From positions 1 through 64,000 of the forward strand of contig JAQYWR010000034.1 in assembly GCA_029379225.1 (NCBI GenBank): a DNA stretch of 64,000 bases, read 5' to 3'. The notes beneath the pieces are model-generated. The model did no database searches and was not told where the DNA came from. It was given only the letters and a program-made list of their open reading frames with translations. The stretch comes from Nostoc sp. S4 (GTDB taxonomy: Bacteria > Cyanobacteriota > Cyanobacteriia > Cyanobacteriales > Nostocaceae). This document shows positions 44,748 through 53,977 of the stretch, one piece after another. How positions within the stretch are numbered: position 1 is the first letter of the stretch; every line of letters begins with the position of its first letter. A program made the translations under genes and the position numbers.

Positions 44748-45386
44748 TCACGTTCCTGGCAAATTTCGCAAACGCTCATTCAGATGAGTACGGTCTGCCA
44801 AAGCTTTCAACAACGGGCCATGTGAGGTAAACTCTACAATACTTATCGACCCCACAGGACATCCCAAACGAAACCGAAAGCGTCCGACATCAATTCCTAA
44901 TACATTACATAAAATAATTCTGATAGTTGCTTTGTGAGAAACTACTAAAATATTTCCACTACTGTAATTTTGCTTGATTTCTTCAATTACTTGCATAGCG
45001 CGAGAAGCAATTGTAACTGCCATTTCTCCACCATTTGGCGCATTCCAAGCCGGATCTGCTGACCAGCGAATATAATCATCGTGATATTCACGGCTGATTA
45101 CTTCTGGGGTTTTTTCTTCCCACTTCCCATAATTAATTTCCTTCAAACCATCCCTAAGTTGTGGTTCCATCGCTATGGTTTGATATAAAGGTTTTGCGGT
45201 CTCCACAGTTCGCCGCATTGGACTACAATAGATTGCTGTCCAATGTGTAGAACTGTATGCAGCGGCAAAAGCTTTTGCCATTTCTAAGCCTTCTGGGGTA
45301 AGTTCTGAGTCTATAGAACCACAAAAAGAATTATTCCGACTACATTCTGTCTGTCCGTGACGGAGAAAATAAAGAGTTAGGCTCAT
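44748..45386 (-). CDS. Histidine phosphatase (phosphoglycerate mutase-like)
   Basis: The 212-aa protein has the RHG motif LRHGQTECSRN with the catalytic His near residue 10, the second Arg in YCSPMRRTVETA, the acid in LKEINYGKWEEKTP and the second catalytic His in VVSHKATIR. This is the PGAM branch, but without the mutase C-terminal features, so a phosphatase for sugars or nucleotides is more likely than glycolytic mutase. ATG 45386 starts MSLTLYFLRHG. A MITE copy lies 30 bp upstream. Confidence 0.88.
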   Translation of the reverse strand: MSLTLYFLRHGQTECSRNNSFCGSIDSELTPEGLEMAKAFAAAYSSTHWTAIYCSPMRRTVETAKPLYQTIAMEPQLRDGLKEINYGKWEEKTPEVISREYHDDYIRWSADPAWNAPNGGEMAVTIASRAMQVIEEIKQNYSSGNILVVSHKATIRIILCNVLGIDVGRFRFRLGCPVGSISIVEFTSHGPLLKALADRTHLNERLRNLPGT

Positions 45387-45416
45387 ACTATAATAATCCG
45401 CTTTTATTTTTGAACT

Positions 45417-45525
45417 TATAGCAGAATTGGTAAATTCAAAAGTTAGAATTCAGAATAAAAATAGGCTCTCTACCTGGCTATCTAATTTAAATGGTGTACT
45501 TCACGCTTTTTGAAATCTGCCGTAT
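45417..45525. repeat. MITE-like element with AGCAGAATTC ends, copy 2
   Basis: Runs from TATAGCAGAATTGG to GAAATCTGCCGTA, with internal AATAGGCTCTCTACC and ATGGTGTACTTCAC blocks shared with copies 1 and 3. It is longer than copy 1 by an extra AATTCAAAAGTTAG-type segment near the left end. Confidence 0.7.
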
Positions 45526-45848
45526 TTGCGTGTTGCGCCTCGCACAATCCAAGCCCGATAAGCAGGGAATGGGTAGTAGGGAATCAGCCTATTCTAGGTG
45601 TAGGTCATTTATTCAAAAATCAATAGCATTTCTATATATTTTCATCAATTATCGATTTAAGAGCGCTGACAATGACATAATATATCAAACAGAGCGATCG
45701 CTATGGAGTTAAAATTCGTAACTCCACAGTTAATACACTTTTTTGATTTCAACGCAACTACATATCTTTTTTATATCTAATTTTTGCTGGCAATGGGTAA
45801 AAAAAGGCGGGCTATGCCCACCATACTTTGTTACACAACACAACTAAT

Positions 45849-45934
45849 TACAGCAGAATTCAGAATTAAAATAGGCTCTGGACTTAGTCACCAAACCTAA
45901 ATGGTTTACTTCACACTTATTGAAATCTGCTGTA
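45849..45934. repeat. MITE-like element with AGCAGAATTC ends, copy 3
   Basis: The best preserved copy: TTACAGCAGAATTCAG at the left and GAAATCTGCTGTAA at the right form a terminal inverted repeat, with internal AAATAGGCTCTGGAC and AATGGTTTACTTCACAC. The ends suggest a TA-type target duplication. Confidence 0.7.
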
Positions 45935-46303
45935 ATAACTGAAAATTTATTTGCGACTATCTAACTACTTAGCAAGTGCAATTCTAATAATAATAGATAC
46001 AGCTACAGGTTTACTGAAAAACTTAATAATAAGTCGTTGAGCCGTTAATATTTCACGTAAAGATATTTATATAATTATGTTAACTAAAGACGCTAATTCG
46101 TTAACATTATCAGTGCTACTATTTAAACCTAAGTCACCAATATTTTGTAAACATGCTGAGCTACAATCATTTTTTCATTCATAACCTTAAATTAACCAAT
46201 TAAATAGCTGGTAATTTCAGCTTATTGAATTTATTAGATTTATTAGGTTTGAATTTGTTACAGATAAATCCTTGACATTAGAAAATAGTGGATTATATGA
46301 ATT

Positions 46304-46331
46304 GTAGAGACGTAATTAATTACATCTCTAC
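46304..46331. repeat. 28-bp AGAGACG palindrome
   Basis: GTAGAGACGTAATT (46304-46317) pairs with AATTACATCTCTAC (46318-46331) with one mismatch and no loop. The same family appears at 41162-41186. Confidence 0.75.
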
Positions 46332-46483
46332 ATTAGTTTTTTCAGTCAAGCTAATATCTTTTTTACCTTTGCTCAGGAAGTGAAAAAGGATTTAAGCTTG
46401 AGTATTTGACATCTCATATTACTTTTGCAAGATAGGATGCACCGCAGTTATATTTCCTAGACTTTTTGCAAAAAATATGAACC

Positions 46484-46666
46484 TTAGTCAACCTTTTTCT
46501 TAATATTGTCTTTTACGTCTTCAATGCCATGACGCACTTCACTTTCAGCTTGCTTAGCTTTCCCTTCAGCTTGATCCTCTGGATCTCCTGTGACCTTTCC
46601 TGCTACTTCTTGAGCTTTGCCTTCTATATTTTTAGCAGTAGCTTTAGCGCGATCTTCTAAGCTCAT
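46484..46666 (-). CDS. CsbD-family stress protein
   Basis: The 60-aa hydrophilic protein reads SLEDRAKATAKNIEGKAQE then VAGKVTGDPEDQAEGKAKQA, the CsbD signature, followed by an amphipathic helix (EVRHGIEDVKDNIKKKVD). CsbD-like proteins are stress-induced in many bacteria, with no defined biochemical role. ATG 46666 is preceded by CAGGAG. It is monocistronic. Confidence 0.9.
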   Translation of the reverse strand: MSLEDRAKATAKNIEGKAQEVAGKVTGDPEDQAEGKAKQAESEVRHGIEDVKDNIKKKVD

Positions 46667-47009
46667 TTGATACTCCTGTTTGTTTAATAAAAGTTTATTT
46701 CAAAGCTATAAACTAACTTTGAAGCCTTTTGTTATTACTCTTACACCCTAACTTAAAGTTTTTACTAAAGCCTTCCACCACAAGACATATTAAAAAAAAT
46801 AGATGTGGTTAATTTATAATTCAAAATCCAGAAAACTAATTATAGTAAGCATTCTGGCTATTAAGTAGCTTAAAATTTAAATATAATAAGCTTAGTTACC
46901 TATGCTAAAAGACATAGGACAAAAACAAATATCTTTGGATTCTTGAAACTAAAAAAACCAGTTTCATAGAGAAACTGGGTTAATAAAGTTATAAAGATAT
47001 TTTTTTAGT
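46667..47009. other. Intergenic region with the terminator of the GxRP repeat gene
   Basis: Besides the CsbD promoter and the terminator at 46951-46980, the 343-bp stretch is AT-rich and holds no gene that I can see. Confidence 0.5.
46951..46980 (-). terminator. Intrinsic terminator of the GxRP repeat gene
   Basis: Reading the minus strand, CCAGTTTC pairs with GAAACTGG (46958-46965 / 46971-46978) with a 5-nt loop, followed by TTTTTTTAG. It lies about 30 bp after the stop at 47010, a textbook rho-independent terminator. Confidence 0.85.
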
Positions 47010-47477
47010 TTAATCTAGAAAACCCATGAGGTTTGTAGAATCATCAATATCGTTTGATGCTACTGGACGGTTACCGAATACTGAATAGCTTTGAGCTACT
47101 ACTAGTGAACTTGAGCTAACTGGACGAATACCAGAGAGGTTAATACTTTCAACGACTTGAATGTGATTTGCACCAATTGGACGAATACCCATTGCATTAT
47201 AAGTTTCAACAACTTCTAACTTACTGGTGCTAACGGGACGTACCCCAGCAATTGAAAGTTTTTCAGCAACTTCTAAGTCGCTACTACCTATGGGACGAGC
47301 TCCGGCAATGGCCAATGTTCCAGGAGTTTCCGGCGCTAAGGCTTCACTAACCAGATCAACTCGATCTCCATTCAAGCTTTGTCCTTGGTGATTTTCAACT
47401 TCCACTCTAGTTTCCCCTTTAAGCTTTGCATAGTTTTGCCGAGAACCGGTTGTTTTGGCAGTGCCGCTAATAGTCAT
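47010..47477 (-). CDS. Undescribed protein with five 19-residue GxRP repeats
   Basis: The 155-aa protein has a polar N-terminal 54 residues and then five consecutive 19-residue repeats (55-149; DNA 47315 down to 47031) starting LAIAGARPIGSSDLEVAEK, LSIAGVRPVSTSKLEVVET, YNAMGIRPIGANHIQVVES, INLSGIRPVSSSSLVVAQS and YSVFGNRPVASNDIDDSTN. All keep G-x-R-P at the same place and hydrophobic residues before and after. There is no signal peptide or membrane helix. The regular period suggests a beta-solenoid or peptide array; I recognise no family. ATG 47477 follows AAGAGG, and a strong terminator follows, so the gene is well supported. Confidence 0.85.
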   Translation of the reverse strand: MTISGTAKTTGSRQNYAKLKGETRVEVENHQGQSLNGDRVDLVSEALAPETPGTLAIAGARPIGSSDLEVAEKLSIAGVRPVSTSKLEVVETYNAMGIRPIGANHIQVVESINLSGIRPVSSSSLVVAQSYSVFGNRPVASNDIDDSTNLMGFLD

Positions 47478-47727
47478 AACCGAATACCTCTTGTTTGTTA
47501 ATTGAATTTTACAATACTTAAGGAAAGATAAATTTTTTCCTATATATGTAGAGTTTAACCTTAAAAAACCTCATATAGATATAAATATCTTTAAAACTGA
47601 TACATAAGTAAATTAAAATGGTAAACCTTTGTAAAGTAATATTGCTATTTAATGGCTTGATTACCCAGCTACAATAGATATAGGGTGAAATCGTTACCAT
47701 CAGACAGGGTATTTCCAGCAAAACTGT

Positions 47728-49725
47728 ATGACAGAATTTTGTCTTCAAGCTCCCTTTAGTCCGACAGGCGATCAACCGCAAGCGATCGCCCAACTCAGTG
47801 CTAGTATCCAAGCTGGCAATCGTTACCAAACTTTACTAGGTGCTACAGGAACAGGTAAGACATTTTCAGTAGCAGCAGTGATTGAGAAAATTGGCAAGCC
47901 TACTTTAGTCCTGGCGCACAACAAAACCCTAGCTGCACAACTTTGTAACGAACTGCGAGAGTTTTTTCCTAACAATGCAGTAGAGTATTTCGTCAGCTAC
48001 TACGATTACTATCAACCAGAAGCATATATTCCAGTCACCGATACTTACATTGAAAAAACGGCGGCAATTAATGATGAAATAGATATGTTGCGGCATTCAG
48101 CGACGCGATCGCTTTTTGAACGTCGTGATGTGATTGTTGTTGCTTCCATTAGTTGTATCTACGGTTTAGGAATGCCGACAGAATATCTAAAAGCTGCCAT
48201 CCCTCTCCAGATAGGTATGGAAGTAAATCAACGTCAAATTTTACGGGATTTGACAAATGTGCAATATAGCCGCAACGATGTAGAAATGGGTCGGGGAAAA
48301 TTTCGTGTCCGGGGTGATGTTTTAGAAATTGGGCCAGCATACGAAGACCGAATTATTCGCGTCGAATTTTTTGGTGATGAAATAGATGCGATTCGTTATA
48401 TTGACCCAGTAACAGGTGAAATTCTCAAAAGTTTAGAAGCTGTAAATGTTTATCCTGCACGTCACTTTGTCACCCCAGAAGAACGGCTAGAAATAGCTTG
48501 TCAAGACATCGCTGACGAATTAAAACAGCAAAAAGCCGACTTAGAACAAGCCGGGAAATTATTAGAAGCGCAACGCATAGATCAGCGGACACGTTACGAT
48601 TTAGAAATGCTGCGCGAAGTTGGTTACTGTAATGGCGTCGAGAACTATTCCCGCCATTTAGCAGGAAGACAAGCTGGAGAACCACCAGAATGTTTAATTG
48701 ATTATTTTCCTAAAGATTGGTTGTTAGTTATCGATGAATCTCACGTGACCGTGCCTCAAATTCGAGGTATGTATAACGGCGATCAAGCCAGAAAAAAAGT
48801 TTTAATCGATCATGGATTTCGGCTTCCTAGTGCTGCTGATAATCGTCCTTTGAAAGCAGAAGAATTCTGGCAAAAAGTAAGCCAGTGTATTTTTGTTTCT
48901 GCAACTCCAGGAAATTGGGAATTAGAAGTTTCAGAAGGTCAGATAGTAGAACAAGTAATTCGACCAACTGGAGTGATTGACCCAGAAATTTCTGTACGTC
49001 CAACAGAAGGACAAATTGATGATTTACTAGGAGAAATTAAAGATAGAATTGACCGCCACGAACGAGTACTGATTACTACATTAACTAAGCGAATGGCGGA
49101 AGATTTAACAGAATACCTGGAAGACCACAGTATTCGAGTGCGGTATTTACATTCTGAAATTAATTCAATTGAGCGAATAGAGATTTTGCAGAACTTACGC
49201 GAAGGTAACTTTGATGTCTTGGTGGGAGTAAACTTGCTGCGGGAAGGTTTGGATTTACCCGAAGTTTCCTTAGTAGTAATTATGGACGCAGATAAAGAAG
49301 GTTTCTTGCGAGCTGAACGTTCTCTAATTCAAACTATTGGTAGAGCTGCGCGTCACGTCCAGGGACAAGCAATTTTGTATGCTGATAATCTCACCGATAG
49401 CATGATTAAAGCTATCGATGAAACAGACAGACGGCGCGGGATTCAAATGGCATACAATCGAACGCATGGAATTACACCGCAACCAATTGTCAAAAAATCG
49501 AGTAATGCAATTTTGTCATTTTTAGATGTATCTCGGCGGTTGAATGCAACTGACTTAAAAGTTGTAGATGAACATCTAGATGAACTACCTTTAGAACAAA
49601 TTCCAGAATTGATTACGTTGTTAGAAACACAGATGAAAGAAGCGGCGAAAAAATTGGAATTTGAAGAAGCTGCAAAATTGCGCGATCACATTAAACATCT
49701 GCGGGATAAAATGCTAGGACGCTAA
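47728..49725 (+). CDS. uvrB: Excinuclease ABC subunit B
   Basis: UvrB is the damage-verifying helicase-like subunit of nucleotide excision repair. The 665-aa protein has the Q-motif start [15 protein letters not shown]-loop [14 protein letters not shown], the beta-hairpin region [16 protein letters not shown], helicase motifs ([54 protein letters not shown]) and a C-terminal UVR domain ([20 protein letters not shown]). ATG 47728 follows a purine-poor leader. The last 45 bp recur after the next gene. Confidence 0.96.
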   Translation: MTEFCLQAPFSPTGDQPQAIAQLSASIQAGNRYQTLLGATGTGKTFSVAAVIEKIGKPTLVLAHNKTLAAQLCNELREFFPNNAVEYFVSYYDYYQPEAYIPVTDTYIEKTAAINDEIDMLRHSATRSLFERRDVIVVASISCIYGLGMPTEYLKAAIPLQIGMEVNQRQILRDLTNVQYSRNDVEMGRGKFRVRGDVLEIGPAYEDRIIRVEFFGDEIDAIRYIDPVTGEILKSLEAVNVYPARHFVTPEERLEIACQDIADELKQQKADLEQAGKLLEAQRIDQRTRYDLEMLREVGYCNGVENYSRHLAGRQAGEPPECLIDYFPKDWLLVIDESHVTVPQIRGMYNGDQARKKVLIDHGFRLPSAADNRPLKAEEFWQKVSQCIFVSATPGNWELEVSEGQIVEQVIRPTGVIDPEISVRPTEGQIDDLLGEIKDRIDRHERVLITTLTKRMAEDLTEYLEDHSIRVRYLHSEINSIERIEILQNLREGNFDVLVGVNLLREGLDLPEVSLVVIMDADKEGFLRAERSLIQTIGRAARHVQGQAILYADNLTDSMIKAIDETDRRRGIQMAYNRTHGITPQPIVKKSSNAILSFLDVSRRLNATDLKVVDEHLDELPLEQIPELITLLETQMKEAAKKLEFEEAAKLRDHIKHLRDKMLGR

Positions 49726-49735
49726 CCTGAATCTT

Positions 49736-50296
49736 ATGCTGACCAATATTCGCCTAATTAATGTCGAAGAATATCACAAAATGGCGGAAATGGGAATTTT
49801 TCACCCTGAGGAACGCTTAGAATTAATAGCGGGACAAATTATTAAAATGTCAGCAAAAGGAACTGCTCAGGAATCAGCAATTACCCGCACAGAAAGGTTA
49901 TTACGTCAACGCTTGGCAGACAAAGTTTTATTAAGAATCCAGTCACCAGTGCAACTTGATGATTACTCGGAACCAGAACCAGATATTTCAGTGGTGAAGC
50001 CCAATCCATTAGATTATGAGGATCATCATCCCAATGCTTCGGAAGTATTTTTAGTGATTGAAATAGCTGATTCCAGTCTCAAATACGATCGCGAAGTGAA
50101 AGCGATCGCCTATGCTAAATCAGGTATTATTGAGTACTGGATTTTAGATGTCAATGGACGCAAGTTGTATATGTATCGTCTTCCTAGTCCAGACGGCTAT
50201 CACAGTGAGAGTATACTTGCAGAGGATGTAACAATTTCGCCTTTAGCTTTTGGTGATTGTGCAATCAGAGTTCGGGAATTATTGGGAAAAATTTAA
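49736..50296 (+). CDS. Uma2 (DUF820) family restriction-endonuclease-like protein, copy 1
   Basis: The 186-aa protein has the Uma2/DUF820 PD-(D/E)XK pattern: EERLELIAGQIIKMS, QSPVQLDDYSEPEPDISVV, then EVFLVIEIADSSLKYDREVK with the E-x-A and K, and YWILDVNGRKL. Such proteins are very abundant in cyanobacteria and are often linked to mobile DNA; their target is unknown. ATG 49736 lies 10 bp after the uvrB stop. A copy of the uvrB tail follows it, so it was probably inserted. Confidence 0.85.
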   Translation: MLTNIRLINVEEYHKMAEMGIFHPEERLELIAGQIIKMSAKGTAQESAITRTERLLRQRLADKVLLRIQSPVQLDDYSEPEPDISVVKPNPLDYEDHHPNASEVFLVIEIADSSLKYDREVKAIAYAKSGIIEYWILDVNGRKLYMYRLPSPDGYHSESILAEDVTISPLAFGDCAIRVRELLGKI

Positions 50297-50598
50297 GAGG
50301 CGATCGCATTAAACATCTGCCAGATAAAATGCTGGGACGTTAGTGCTAAGTTAGTTTCCAGTTATTACCCCACACAGAAATCAGGAACTTGCAATAGGCA
50401 TATTTGTTAGACTATGAGCAACATTCAGCAGTTGGAGAAAAGCTATGCTGTCAATTGAACAACTGACACAAGAGCTTTTATCTTACAATTAGCAAAAATG
50501 AAAAAGTAACATCCAATAACTAGGACTTGAGGGGTAAGAAAGAGGAGAACACCTCGTTTTCGGTATCCTAGAAAAGTAAATAATTCCTGATCGCACCG
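50297..50598. other. Intergenic region with duplicated uvrB tail
   Basis: 50298-50342 is a diverged copy of the uvrB 3' end. Near 50443 the frame MLSIEQLTQELLSYN stops early and resembles the start of addiction-module antitoxins, perhaps a remnant. No complete gene is present. Confidence 0.55.
50298..50342 (+). repeat. Duplicated 3' end of uvrB
   Basis: The 45 bp match 49681-49725 with roughly seven differences and keep the reading IKHL.DKMLGR and a stop. It suggests that the Uma2 gene 49736-50296 sits between two copies of the uvrB tail. A weaker relative (GGCGATCGCATTGCACACC) is at about 53045. Confidence 0.8.
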
Positions 50599-51180
50599 AT
50601 GGTTGCTTTATCTGATCGCATTTTGATGAGTGCAGAAGAATATCTAGTTTGGGAACCCATCCAAGAGCAACGTTACGAATATTGGGATGGCGAAGTTGTA
50701 GCGATGAGTGGTGGTACGCGCAACCATAATCGGGTTTGTGCTAATTTCTTTAAGCTTCTAGATGATGCCTTAGTTGACCGCTCCTGTGAAGTATACATTG
50801 TAGATGTGAAAGTGCAGGTAGAACCGGAGCAAAAGTATTTTTATCCTGATGTGGTGGTAACTTGCGATAAGCGCGATATCAATCCACAATTAATACAATT
50901 TCCCTGTTTAATTATCGAAGTGCTATCACCTTCAACAGAAGCAGCCGATAGAGGGAAAAAGTTTGCCAAATATCGCCAATCTCCAACCTTGCAAGAATAT
51001 GTCTTAGTACAAGTAGAGCAACCCGGTGTGGAAGTGTTTCGGCGCAGCGAACAGGGAAAATGGGTGTTGTCGGAGTATAATTTCGATAAAATATTGCTAC
51101 TGGAATCGGTGGATGTGGAAATAGTGGTTGGCAATTTGTATAAACAAGTGCAGTTTGAAACTGAAGCAACCGAAAATTGA
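50599..51180 (+). CDS. Uma2 (DUF820) family restriction-endonuclease-like protein, copy 2
   Basis: The 193-aa protein differs from copy 1 but has the same fold: LMSAEEYLVWEPIQEQRYEY, DGEVVAMSGGT, VYIVDVKVQV, YFYPDVVVTCDKRD, then CLIIEVLSPSTEAADRGKKF (E-x-L and K). ATG 50599 is clear. The two Uma2 copies plus the HEPN-like gene make this a small accessory patch. Confidence 0.88.
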   Translation: MVALSDRILMSAEEYLVWEPIQEQRYEYWDGEVVAMSGGTRNHNRVCANFFKLLDDALVDRSCEVYIVDVKVQVEPEQKYFYPDVVVTCDKRDINPQLIQFPCLIIEVLSPSTEAADRGKKFAKYRQSPTLQEYVLVQVEQPGVEVFRRSEQGKWVLSEYNFDKILLLESVDVEIVVGNLYKQVQFETEATEN

Positions 51181-51279
51181 ATAGATAATCGATGAGGATG
51201 TTCCGGGCCGCAGTCGCTTGCCCTTAGGCATAGCCTAGTTTTAGTTTAAATGTTCAAGGTTTTCAAGTGGGGACTTTAT

Positions 51280-52125
51280 ATGACTCAAGTAAGATTAGAA
51301 ATTTCTTATGAGCAAACAAGGTCGTTGATGATTGAGACCTTAGGATCTTCTGGTAAAGGGCAAATAGCCAGTCTCCACGCCAATATTGCAAGACTTGCTG
51401 TTGACAAAGGAATTGCACCAAACCCTTATGCCAATTCTGAAACTACTTATATAAATCTATCACCTGAACTTCCTCGTAAGTATAAGAGTTGGATTGAGGA
51501 TATTATCTGGGATTTAATTACGGAGGGTATTGTCCGTCCTGGATTAGGGGATGGGCTTAACAACGGGTTGCCTTGGTATCACGTTTCAGAGTACGGAAAA
51601 AGCGTTCTTGGAACTCAACCACCACAACCTTATGATCCAGATGGTTACTTAGCCAGAGTACAAGCAATACCTAATATAGATGGTGTAATACTTGCATATT
51701 TAGAGGAGAGCCTAAAAGCCTTCCGAATTCATTGTCTTCTATCTTCAGTAATTACATTAGGATGTGCTTCCGAGAAAGCTATTCTACTATTGATTGATGC
51801 TTGTCTGAATGCACTATCGAATCCAACAGATAAAGCTGATTTTATAAAAAAAACAGATACTATTTTAATAAAAAGAAAGCATGATGAGTTCCAGAATATT
51901 TTAAAAACTAAAATTATTTCAGCTTTGCCATATGATATAAAAGAAAATCTAGATAATTATCTCACTGGTGTTTTCTCCATTATTAGAACTCACAGAAATG
52001 ATGCAGGACATCCATCAGGAAAAACTATACAAAGAGAGCTTCTTTACTCGTACTTGGTTATATTCCCTGCATATTTAGAAAAAGTCTATACTCTCATAAA
52101 CTGGTTAAGTAAAAATACTATCTAA
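51280..52125 (+). CDS. HEPN-like protein of unknown function
   Basis: I chose ATG 51280 (281 aa); an upstream in-frame ATG at 51250 adds 10 residues. The N-terminal 110 residues look like a winged-helix-type domain (RSLMIETLG, WIEDIIWDLITEGIVRPGLG, WYHVSEYGKSVL). The C-terminal half is all-helical with SEKAILLLIDACLNAL and the RxxxxH motif RNDAGH (Arg239, His244), as in HEPN RNases. I do not recognise a named family. AT content is higher than in the uvrB region, consistent with acquisition. A toxin or defence role is only an inference. Confidence 0.55.
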   Translation: MTQVRLEISYEQTRSLMIETLGSSGKGQIASLHANIARLAVDKGIAPNPYANSETTYINLSPELPRKYKSWIEDIIWDLITEGIVRPGLGDGLNNGLPWYHVSEYGKSVLGTQPPQPYDPDGYLARVQAIPNIDGVILAYLEESLKAFRIHCLLSSVITLGCASEKAILLLIDACLNALSNPTDKADFIKKTDTILIKRKHDEFQNILKTKIISALPYDIKENLDNYLTGVFSIIRTHRNDAGHPSGKTIQRELLYSYLVIFPAYLEKVYTLINWLSKNTI

Positions 52126-52331
52126 CTCAAGTTACAAACCCCAACAGTTTAACAATTCACAGTAGCGGATGGACGCAAGTGGCTGGTGGGATTCCTAAAG
52201 TGTCTCCCACCGCTAGGTTTGACTGTTAGCTGCTTTAGGTTACTGTTGAGGCAAGATCGGAAAATTTTTTTTGAGGCGATTACCCAATCTATAAGCCGAA
52301 TAGACCGAGACATCACTTGTAACTTGACTCA

Positions 52332-52952
52332 TCAAGACCATCCTCGCAGCTTTTTATGTACCTGCGCTAAATACCACATGTAATCATCAATTTTGTAATT
52401 ATCAGCAGCTTTAACTATATACTCCTGAGCTAAATCGAGATTATTTTCAGCTTCGTAATATAATCCTAAATAAAGATGACTGTAAAAATTGCCATTTATC
52501 CCTTGCGATCGCCCAACATTTAAAACATCATCTGGCGTACAATCTCCTGCATACAAATCATATACACACTGCATCACCCGTCGAGGGTCATTTTTCACAG
52601 TTAGTAAGGAATTACGTGCCTCTTCAACACCTGACAAACGAGCTATGCAGAGATAGCGCCATACTGTCTCTTCTACATCTTGAGCATTCACCGTCAAATC
52701 TATTTCAAACTGTTGAGCGCCCTCAGCAAATCTTTCTGCATAATAGTACGATAAACCACGTTGCCAGAGGTAAGGTTTAATACGCTCATCCAATTGTTCT
52801 GCTATATCAAAATCTTGAATAGATTCATTAATTTTGACTAGTTGAAAGTTAATCATCCCTCGGCGAATGTAAGCATTGGGATTTTGGGGTTGATTGCGAA
52901 TGGTTTCGTTCCAGCGCTGGAGTTGATTTTCTAGAGAATTTGAAAAAAACAT
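52332..52952 (-). CDS. TPR-repeat protein
   Basis: The 206-aa protein has tetratricopeptide repeats: about 20-55 (NPNAYIRRGMINFQLVKINE SIQDFDIAEQL), about 55-90 (KPYLWQRGLSYYYAERFAEG AQQFEIDL) and about 155-190 (FYSHLYLGLYYEAENNLDLA QEYIVKAA). TPRs mediate protein contacts. No signal peptide is visible. Its function is unknown; it is convergent with the HEPN-like gene. Confidence 0.8.
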   Translation of the reverse strand: MFFSNSLENQLQRWNETIRNQPQNPNAYIRRGMINFQLVKINESIQDFDIAEQLDERIKPYLWQRGLSYYYAERFAEGAQQFEIDLTVNAQDVEETVWRYLCIARLSGVEEARNSLLTVKNDPRRVMQCVYDLYAGDCTPDDVLNVGRSQGINGNFYSHLYLGLYYEAENNLDLAQEYIVKAADNYKIDDYMWYLAQVHKKLRGWS

Positions 52953-53121
52953 GAGTTAATAAGTGGGTTTAGTCAGCTGTTGAATTAGAAACAAGATGCA
53001 GAGAATGGTTTATGGGGTTGTGATTACCTAGATTACGAGAAAAGGCGATCGCATTGCACACCTGCAAGATAAACTCGAATGGTTATTGATAGCTTGAAAA
53101 GAAAAAATCAGTATAATTCAA

Positions 53122-53886
53122 ATGAGTCGCTGGACACTGACAGGAAAGAAAGCACTGATTACAGGTGCCACCAAAGGCATTGGAGTAGCTGTTGCCAATG
53201 AGTTTTTATCTCTGGGTGCAGAAGTCATAATTGTGGCACGAAATTCTCAAGATGTGGAGCGACAAGTGAGTATCTGGCAACAGACTGGATTACCTGCATC
53301 TGGGATAACGGCGGATGTTGCAACCTTTGATGGTCGTCAACTAATCCTTGAGCAGGTTAGCAAAATCTGGGATGAATTAGACATTCTGGTCAATAATGTT
53401 GGAACTAATATTAGTAAAAAACTCACACAATATACGCTAACTGAGTATCAATTCATCATCGAGACAAACCAGACATCAATTTTTGAAATGTGCCGTCTGT
53501 TTTACCCTCTGCTGCAAAAAGGCGAAAACAGTAGCATTGTTAATATCAGTTCTGTGGCAGGTTTAGTCTCGAATCGTACAGGCGCTCCCTATGGTATGAC
53601 TAAAGCGGCTATCAATCAACTGACGCGATCGCTATCAGTTGAATGGGCTTCAGATCGTATTAGAGTAAATACTGTAGCACCTTGGGCTATTCGCACGCCT
53701 CTAACCGAGTCTGTACTCGATAACCAAGATTTTCTTAAATTAGTTCTGTCCCAAACACCTATGGGAAGGGTTGGTCAACCGGAAGAAGTAGCGGGTTTAG
53801 TCGCATTTCTTTGTATGTCTGGGGCATCTTTTATTACTGGACAATGTATCACTGTCGATGGTGGATTTTTGGCTTTCGGTTTTTAA
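53122..53886 (+). CDS. SDR-family oxidoreductase (tropinone reductase-like)
   Basis: The 254-aa classical SDR has the cofactor motif [21 protein letters not shown] (NNAG-type), the catalytic Ser in [11 protein letters not shown], and YGMTKAA (YxxxK). [14 protein letters not shown] suggests NADP(H) preference through the Arg. [19 protein letters not shown] closes the protein. This best matches tropinone reductase-like plant/cyanobacterial SDRs; the substrate is unknown. Confidence 0.88.
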   Translation: MSRWTLTGKKALITGATKGIGVAVANEFLSLGAEVIIVARNSQDVERQVSIWQQTGLPASGITADVATFDGRQLILEQVSKIWDELDILVNNVGTNISKKLTQYTLTEYQFIIETNQTSIFEMCRLFYPLLQKGENSSIVNISSVAGLVSNRTGAPYGMTKAAINQLTRSLSVEWASDRIRVNTVAPWAIRTPLTESVLDNQDFLKLVLSQTPMGRVGQPEEVAGLVAFLCMSGASFITGQCITVDGGFLAFGF

Positions 53887-53977
53887 GTCTTAAAGTCAAA
53901 TCTATCCAGGAGGTAGAAGAAACTACTTGTACAATTCAGTAATGTAAAGTTTGTGTCTTAAAACAGGAAAAACGCTC

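Larger units (their letters stand above)
45387..46483. other. AT-rich intergenic region with two MITE copies
   Basis: About 1.1 kb with no supported gene. It contains MITE-like copies 2 and 3, and a perfect palindrome (46304-46331). A 73-codon frame (45491-45712) begins inside MITE copy 2 and is rejected. The last 150 bp form the convergent end of the CsbD gene. Confidence 0.6.

Noticed and set aside
45491-45712. 73-codon ORF
   Set aside because: Begins inside MITE copy 2, no homology pattern or ribosome-binding site.
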